This document shows, one piece after another, positions 58,695 to 64,000 of a DNA stretch of 64,000 nt. The notes below the pieces were generated by a model. That model did no database searches. It saw only the letters and a program-made list of their open reading frames with translations, and was not told the DNA's origin. Source of the DNA: Ceratothoa steindachneri. Taxonomy: Eukaryota; Arthropoda; Malacostraca; Isopoda; Cymothoidae. Position numbers and translations under genes: made by a program. The stretch covers positions 190,844,985-190,908,984 of the forward strand of contig OZ018321.1 of the NCBI GenBank assembly GCA_963969495.1, given 5' to 3'. How positions within the stretch are numbered: position 1 is the stretch's first letter; every line of letters begins with the position of its first letter.

Positions 58695-58875
58695 TTTGAT
58701 GAAAAAATATATAAAGTTTACTGAATATAAATATATAAAATCTACCTAAAATATAATATGATAGGTCATCATTAAAATCCAGTAGATAACTATATATACA
58801 GACTCATCGTACCTCAAAACAGGTATAGCGTACGAGAAGTGCAGGCGAGCGGCTTAAAAGCTTCGTTTGAATGAG
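58695..58875. other. No gene recognised
   Basis: AT-rich spacer before the tRNA-like sequence. Confidence 0.4.
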
Positions 58876-58879
58876 ACTC

Positions 58880-58955
58880 AGGATGGCGGAGTGGATTCGC
58901 CGCTGGTTAACAGTGGTCCAGCGACGCAGGAAACTGTTCGCAACTCGCCTCCGCT
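58880..58955 (+). repeat. tRNA-like sequence (possible SINE head)
   Basis: GGATGGCGGAGTGGATTCG fits a Leu/Ser-type A box. The stem CGCTGG...CCAGCG encloses an 11-base loop where the anticodon arm should be, and CTGTTCGCAACTC is a degenerate B box. The acceptor stem is not seen. Confidence 0.4.
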
Positions 58956-59065
58956 ATTATTTATTCTTTGCCCCTTTTCCTAATCCCCTCTCTCTACCAG
59001 GGTCTGCTGACCAAAGTCGTGTGCTCTTACTTATTCTAATTTATGACTTTATGACCTTCAAAACT

Positions 59066-59435
59066 TCCAATAATTCCCGGACTAACCTTGGGAGAACCTT
59101 GGCATTATATCATTCGAGAATGGAAAACAACATAAGGGTTTTAAATTTCGTTAGAATCGGCCGAATAGTTAAGATGTTGTTGCCAAATAATTCCCGGGCT
59201 AAACTTGGTAGGATCTTGGCAATTATTATATCATTCGAAAGAAAATGTAAAATAATATTAGAGTTTAAAATTTCGTTAGAATCGGCCGAATAGTTATGAT
59301 GTTATTGGCAAATAACTCATGGGCTAACCTTGGGAGTATCTTGACAATTCTATCTTTCGAAAGAGAATAAAAAACAACACAAGGGTTTCTAAATTTCGTT
59401 AGAATCGGCCGAATAGTTACAATATTATTACAAAA
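59066..59435. repeat. Minisatellite, period ~115-125 bp, 3 copies
   Basis: CGTTAGAATCGGCCGAATAG occurs three times (about 59149, 59274, 59397). AATAATTCCCGG-type starts occur at about 59068, 59184 and 59309. AATCGG...AATAGTTA is a phrase common near the ends of arthropod transposons, so the array may be the tail of an element. Confidence 0.9.
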
Positions 59436-59655
59436 ACAAAAAGAAGCAAAACGGGGACCGACCGACATAGTGAGATATAGATTCGCACGCGACTAAAAAT
59501 ATTTAGTTTTCAAATCCGCTCTAGAAAATATCTGTCTAACTTCTACCATTGGGAAATATTATCTCAATAATAATCACAAGTGGGACATGGGTCCCAAAGT
59601 ATCATATTCTATTTTTTCTTTATTTTAAACCAAAATAATTTGTACTCCTCCTAAC

Positions 59656-59942
59656 CAGTGGTGGGATTAAAAAAAAATTAAAACAGGTTCTATCACTACA
59701 CATCTCACTAACAACAGGTTATCTCACTATCAGTCTCTAGCAGCAAACCATGCTGCATAGGTTGATCTTTGGGTTATTAGATACTATAGTCTAGCAAGTG
59801 AAATTATTAATTTTAGTTATTTCTCCAACTTCAAAAAAGATTAAGAACCCTCCATTTAAGCTAACAACCGATTCTCGGGATTACCGAAATTCAAAGAACA
59901 GATTCTTACGAACCGGCGGGAACCGGCTGAATCCCATTGTTA
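59656..59942. mobile_element. hAT-type MITE with 8-bp target duplication
   Basis: The left end is CAGTGGTGGGATTAAA. The right end is TGAATCCCATTGTTA, whose AATCCCA pairs with the left TGGGATT. Flanks are CTCCTAAC (59648-59655) and CCCCTAAC (59943-59950), an 8-bp duplication with one mismatch, as hAT elements make. GGTTC near the left and GAACCGGCGGGAACCGG near the right are the subterminal repeats. No transposase. Confidence 0.7.
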
Positions 59943-59950
59943 CCCCTAAC

Positions 59951-60450
59951 ATTCTCTATAAAGTCCTAAGCAGTTTCTAAAAAAAAATAGACTATCTAAA
60001 GTAACACAAAAATTATAATATACTTACAAAATACATTGGATCAAGAAAATCACTGTCACCCGCACAGTGGCGGTCCTTGGTTGTATGACGCTCTGGGAAA
60101 ACTCTATCCCTGCCAACCCCCATGCCTATCTCCACAGCGTACCTTCTCCTTACATACACATACACACACACATACACACAACTGTTCACATTCAGATTCG
60201 TTTATTTACCATATGCAGGTCAACAACGGAATGAAATGGTAGGAGAAGAAGAGCCAATCAGCTCACTATTCACAACACTAAAGAACAATGAATATAAATT
60301 TAAACAGAGGTATCAAATGTAGAAGAAACATAAACAGTAAAATAACTAATTTGTCTATATGCATGTTCATTATCTATTGTAACACTGACAGTCTTAAATG
60401 TTTGTGCATGAATTTTTGCGTATCGAATATGAGATTGTACACTATTTCAA
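59951..60450. other. No gene recognised; short (CA)n
   Basis: A CA-rich tract lies at about 60151-60180. The rest is AT-rich, up to the 3' end of the LINE fragment. Confidence 0.4.
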
Positions 60451-60455
60451 ACAGC

Positions 60456-61190
60456 TTATTTTGGATTAAGGAGCCTGACAGCCTGATGATAAAAGCTGCT
60501 TTTCAGTCTTTCGGTGCGCGCCGCGAGATGGTAGCAAGCAGAAAAGTCCATGTGTTGGATGGCTCTGATCTTTAATGATTCAAGTGTCTTTCGCAGACAC
60601 CGGCTGCGGTAAATGTCCTGGGTAGAGGGGAGACTGCTTCCAGTTATGTGCTGTGCCGTCTGCACCACTTTCCGTTGTGTTTTCCGCTTGTGAATGGAGC
60701 AGCTCCCATGCCACACTGTGATGCAACCTGTCAGCAAGATCTTGATGGTACACCTGTAGAAGTTGGTGATGATGTTGGTGTTCATGCCAACCTTCCTCAA
60801 TTTCTTCAGGAAATATAGCCGCTGGCGAGCTCTCCTAACCACAGGGTATGTATATAGCAACCAGGACAAATCCTCCGTGAAGTGGGCGCCAAAGAACTCG
60901 AAACTACTAACTCTTTCTACTTCAGCGTTGTCGATGTGTATGGAATGATGTCTGCCCCCCTACTGTCTCCCGAAGTTCACTATCATCTCTTTATTTTGTT
61001 GACGTTCAGAGAGAGGTTATTGTCCTGGCACCAGCAGGCCAGTGTTTCCACTTTACCTCTATAGACGGCCTCATGGTTATTTGTGATGATGCCCATGATG
61101 GCTAGGGCGTCAGCAAACTTAAAGATGGAGTTATAACTGTGTCTGGTGACTGAAAGACCAGTAAGGCGTCCTTGTGACATTGTTTACCTC
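60456..61190 (-). pseudogene. L2/Rex-type LINE reverse transcriptase fragment
   Basis: Minus strand, from 61180: KFADALAIMGIITNNHEAVY, then LACWCQDNNLSLNVNKIK. The expected FADD is FADA (61106-61117), so the second catalytic Asp is Ala. After a short frame-shifted part, frame 60456-60869 gives RRARQRLYFLKKLRKVGMN, FYRCTIKILLTGCITVWHGS and VVQTAQHITGSSLP, then CLRKTLESLKI. This W-(C)-x-x-N-x-L-x-L-N-V-x-K and ITG..LP pattern is typical of the L2/Rex1-like LINEs common in fishes and also seen in invertebrates. It is 5' truncated. It differs from the L2 copy at 38160. Confidence 0.8.
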
Positions 61191-61632
61191 GGGTAAAATT
61201 TAATGAGCTTCAGCAGTGAGTGCAATTCGGAGAGTAGTCTACAAATTTGTGTATATTTCATGAATAAAATTCCGAATGCCAAGCAGAGACATGGCATTTG
61301 TTGGAAAGTCAGGCACTTTTTCAATTCCTGCACAAGCTCTTAGCCGCCCAATTCAGAGTGTCCCTTGAAGGGCAATGCAGAACTAAAAGCCTCACACTTT
61401 TCTGTCAGCTCATCTTCTGAGAGACTTTGTAAATTTCATAAAATTCCAAGCTTATCTGCCAAATTTCCCGAAGTGGAAAAATCTCTCTTGAAGTGCTGAT
61501 GTTGCAGTATCAATAGCAACATTGAAAGATTCCACCTTCATCTTCATAGCGTCACTGAAAGGCTCATTAAATGATTCATAGAAGTGCCGTTTTGTGAACT
61601 TCATCCTTGTCTGTTGTAGTACAGCCTCTGCA

Positions 61633-61636
<4 letters not shown>

Positions 61637-61715
<79 letters not shown>
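61637..61715. repeat. (TA)n array 13
   Basis: About 79 bp of TA within the DUF4371 pseudogene. A pyrimidine-rich tract and (GT)-rich sequence follow. Confidence 0.95.
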
Positions 61716-61718
<3 letters not shown>

Positions 61719-62044
61719 CTCCTCCCCTTCCCTCTCTTTGTGTGCGTGTGTATGAGTGTCATTTTAAGAAGACCAACTGCTGTGTCATCATGCATGTTGG
61801 GAAACTGCATTTTTTATATGGCTCAAGATTTCATACCATACCATTGTGCAAATGCTGAAGTGGTATGATCCCACCTTTACTGAGAAGGACTGCGACTCAA
61901 TCTTTATGAGAGGGTCTTTTGTATGGTGGTTTATCTCAATCAGTTCATCTCTCACTGCAGCTGCTTTGTATCTTAGGGATTCAAAACTCTTAACTTTGCT
62001 TTCCAATCTAGTTTCAGTCCACATCTTAAAAGTTATGTTAACAT

Positions 62045-62176
<132 letters not shown>

Positions 62177-62590
62177 TCATCTTTATGTGGAGCTTGAAAA
62201 CAAGGTGTTTGGGGGTATCAATAGATGCCTTTTCTCTGCAGTCTGCAAATGGGACTTTTATCTGCTCAAGTCTCATTAGAATCAAGGATACCAAATGCTT
62301 GCATGTGGACTCGTCTGGCTAAAAAAAAAATAAAAAAAAATGTTCTTTTATATGGGGCTTGTCCTCGAGTGAGACCACTCGAATCCTTATTGACAACTGC
62401 TCAGTGTGGCTGATATCTGGAGTGCAATCGAGAATGATGGAAAAGAACTTTGCCTGCTTGATGTCATTCACCATCACTAAAATTATCTTGCTGCTCATTA
62501 AATCTATGAGTTCATTTCGTGTGTGGTGACCAAAGTAACTGATGTAACTGGAGATTCCTTCTTGGACTCGGGTAAGATGTTCTTTCATTA

Positions 62591-62866
62591 TATAGTTAAT
62601 CTGATTTCAAAGATCAATAATTTTCAGGTGTTCTTTTGCTTGGCTGGGCTTACTGAAGGCTTAAGGCAAAGGTGAACTTACGAAAATAAACACTCTATTC
62701 AAATAACGAAAGTTATATTATAAGCAGCGCGATTACAGAGCGTATTCGACGAGAGACTAGAATGGCTTAAGTATTAACAGCGCAAATACGAGATGATGGC
62801 TTGAAAGCTAAGTAACAATAGCAATGATAATCCGACTAATAATGATTACGAGTAGTCTGCTCTGAT

Positions 62867-62868
<2 letters not shown>
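62591..62868. other. No gene recognised
   Basis: Flank between the hAT remnant's start and the next TA array. It may include the hAT N-terminus, unrecognisable. Confidence 0.4.

Positions 62869-62945
<77 letters not shown>
62869..62945. repeat. (TA)n array 15
   Basis: About 77 bp of TA. Confidence 0.95.
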
Positions 62946-62946
<1 letters not shown>

Positions 62947-63479
62947 TTTTCCTATTCTGATTCTTCTTTATATATGCTCAAAATACAGAGGGTGTGGCCA
63001 GAAAGGACCCGCGTCCATATTAGGAGTCTCAACTCTCCACCTCATGGGCGGAGCTAAGCTGCCTGTACACCGTGTCACATTTTGGATCCAATGTTTATTC
63101 GTGTCATTTCATATGCTTCTCGCTGCATTGCCTCGTATGTTTAGCAGCTGTATTTATTCAGTCTCATAAGTAAACCTCCATGTCTCATAATTTTATCTCG
63201 AGACACGACTTTGGCAGTCTTATCAAACAGGTGTTCGAGCGTTTAAACTTTGCTCTCTGTGAGTCTCACTGTCTCATGCATAAATGCAAATATATATGTA
63301 CATTTACAAACCAATACAATACTGAATCTTTACATTACATTTTAGTAAGGCATACTTGGATAAAATAAGTCATATTCGCATCCGTATGGGGAAGTGTTTT
63401 TCGGGCCTATTGAATCCAGCATAAAACCTACTTGTGGTGTAGTTCGACCACTACAACATCGCGCCCCTTGGAAGCGAGA

Positions 63480-63481
<2 letters not shown>
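62946..63481. other. Spacer ending in family B copy 2
   Basis: No gene. The last 40 bp (63445-63481) are family B: CGCGCCCCTTGGAAGCGAGA then GGCATATA. GGCGGAGCTAA at 63049 also occurs at 55973 near the other family B copy, hinting at longer relatedness. Confidence 0.45.

Positions 63482-63564
<83 letters not shown>
63482..63564. repeat. (TA)n array 16
   Basis: About 83 bp of TA. Family B ends at the left edge and PLE RT sequence follows about 55 bp from the right edge. Confidence 0.95.
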
Positions 63565-63567
<3 letters not shown>

Positions 63568-63619
63568 GTTAATTCTAGTGGTTCTGGAATAGGCATATTA
63601 TTCCCCCCCCCCCCCGCCT

Positions 63620-64000
63620 TAAGCTACACAAAGCTGATGTTCCTCTCCAACCAATTTTGGCTTCCCATCCCCTTGCCACTTTTATTTAAACTTTCTAAAT
63701 ATGTTGCTAATTTACTCTTTGGGTTTGCCATTGGTCAATACACTATAAAAAACCCAGCTATTCGTTTGTTAATGAATTATTGTCGCACAATATTTGCCCC
63801 TCTAAAGTCTCAATCAGTTACGATGTATCTTTACTTTTTACTAATGTTACTGTCAATGATACAATTTATATTATTGTCAACCTAATTTCAAAGAAAACTA
63901 ACACCGATCAAAATTTTTCTCGTCAAAATTTTGAGACTATTTTAGAAATGATTTTTAATGAGAATTATTTTTTTATTTAATAAAAAATCTTACCAAGAGA
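63620..64000 (+). pseudogene. Penelope-like element (copy 4), 5' part of RT, cut by window end
   Basis: Plus strand, mixed frames: LHKADVPLQPILASHPL (normally PK.HK...PLRPI.S), KLSKYVANLLFGFAIGQYTI, then in frame 63780-63980 VSISYDVSLLFTNVTVNDTI, the RT motif A region (D-V-x-S-L-F-T-N-(V/I)-P-V-x-x-T), and ENYFFI. That is the N-terminal half of a PLE RT. The frame is broken by at least two shifts before 63780. It likely continues outside the window. A C-run at 63603-63615 lies between the TA array and the coding part. Confidence 0.8.

Noticed and set aside
63601..63615. C homopolymer as a structural signal
   Set aside because: Similar short C or G runs occur at 12832, 15076, 35050 and 43200 without a shared context.

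Overview
The window is eukaryotic and almost entirely repetitive. It has no operons, Shine-Dalgarno sites or dense coding. It holds decayed transposable elements, sixteen long (TA)n arrays, minisatellites and long AT-rich stretches. The element mix (Penelope-like, CR1, jockey, L2/Rex-type, Tc1, mariner, hAT/DUF4371, Ty3/gypsy, tRNA-derived SINEs) points to an animal, probably an invertebrate. The repeat style suggests an arthropod, perhaps a crustacean, but that is a low-confidence inference. I recognise no intact single-copy host gene. Function is therefore read from domain motifs in broken frames, and boundaries are approximate unless a terminal repeat fixes them.

Layout. 0.2-5.3 kb: a multi-copy invertebrate gene on the minus strand (PIN-like core, Cys-rich tail), split by an insertion holding an L2-tailed SINE, a minisatellite and a deleted Tc1 element beside a (TA)n array. 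5.8-6.8 kb: mariner pseudogene. 6.8-11.3 kb: nearly full-length CR1-type LINE (ORF1 with esterase-like domain, ORF2 endonuclease-RT), then an older LINE scrap. 12-13.5 kb: two long inverted repeats and a Penelope-like element (PLE) remnant. 14.1-16.2 kb: the only sizeable stretch without recognisable repeats. 16.2-16.7 kb: Tc1 remnant. 17.1-18.9 kb: PLE with inverted termini between two (TA)n arrays. 19.0-20.2 kb: second PLE. 20.2-21.2 kb: jockey-like LINE. 21.6-24.4 kb: PLE pieces and a tRNA-derived SINE, each next to a (TA)n array.

25.3-27.1 kb: decayed jockey LINE, followed by a MITE. 29.2-32.5 kb: diverged LTR-like direct repeats around an unidentified gag-like region. 35.1-37.1 kb: hAT/DUF4371 pseudogene. 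38.0-40.8 kb: L2 LINE in one long frame. 41.3-42.2 kb: an unidentified decayed coding repeat and a 280-bp palindromic element. 43.6-44.7 kb: LINE RT fragment. 46.1-53.0 kb: a whole Ty3/gypsy retrotransposon with both LTRs, minus strand. 53.2-55.9 kb: nested local duplications. 58-60 kb: a decayed reading frame, a tRNA-like/SINE head, a 115-125 bp minisatellite and a hAT MITE with an 8-bp target duplication. 60.5-62.7 kb: L2/Rex-type LINE fragment and a second DUF4371 hAT. 63.6 kb to the end: 5' part of another PLE RT, cut by the window edge.

The main pattern is the (TA)n arrays. At least half of them directly adjoin the terminus of a mobile element, and several unrelated families run straight into TA repeats: two PLE groups, a tRNA-derived SINE and two short unknown retroposon-like families. 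This suggests either insertion into TA tracts or (TA)n acting as the 3' tail.
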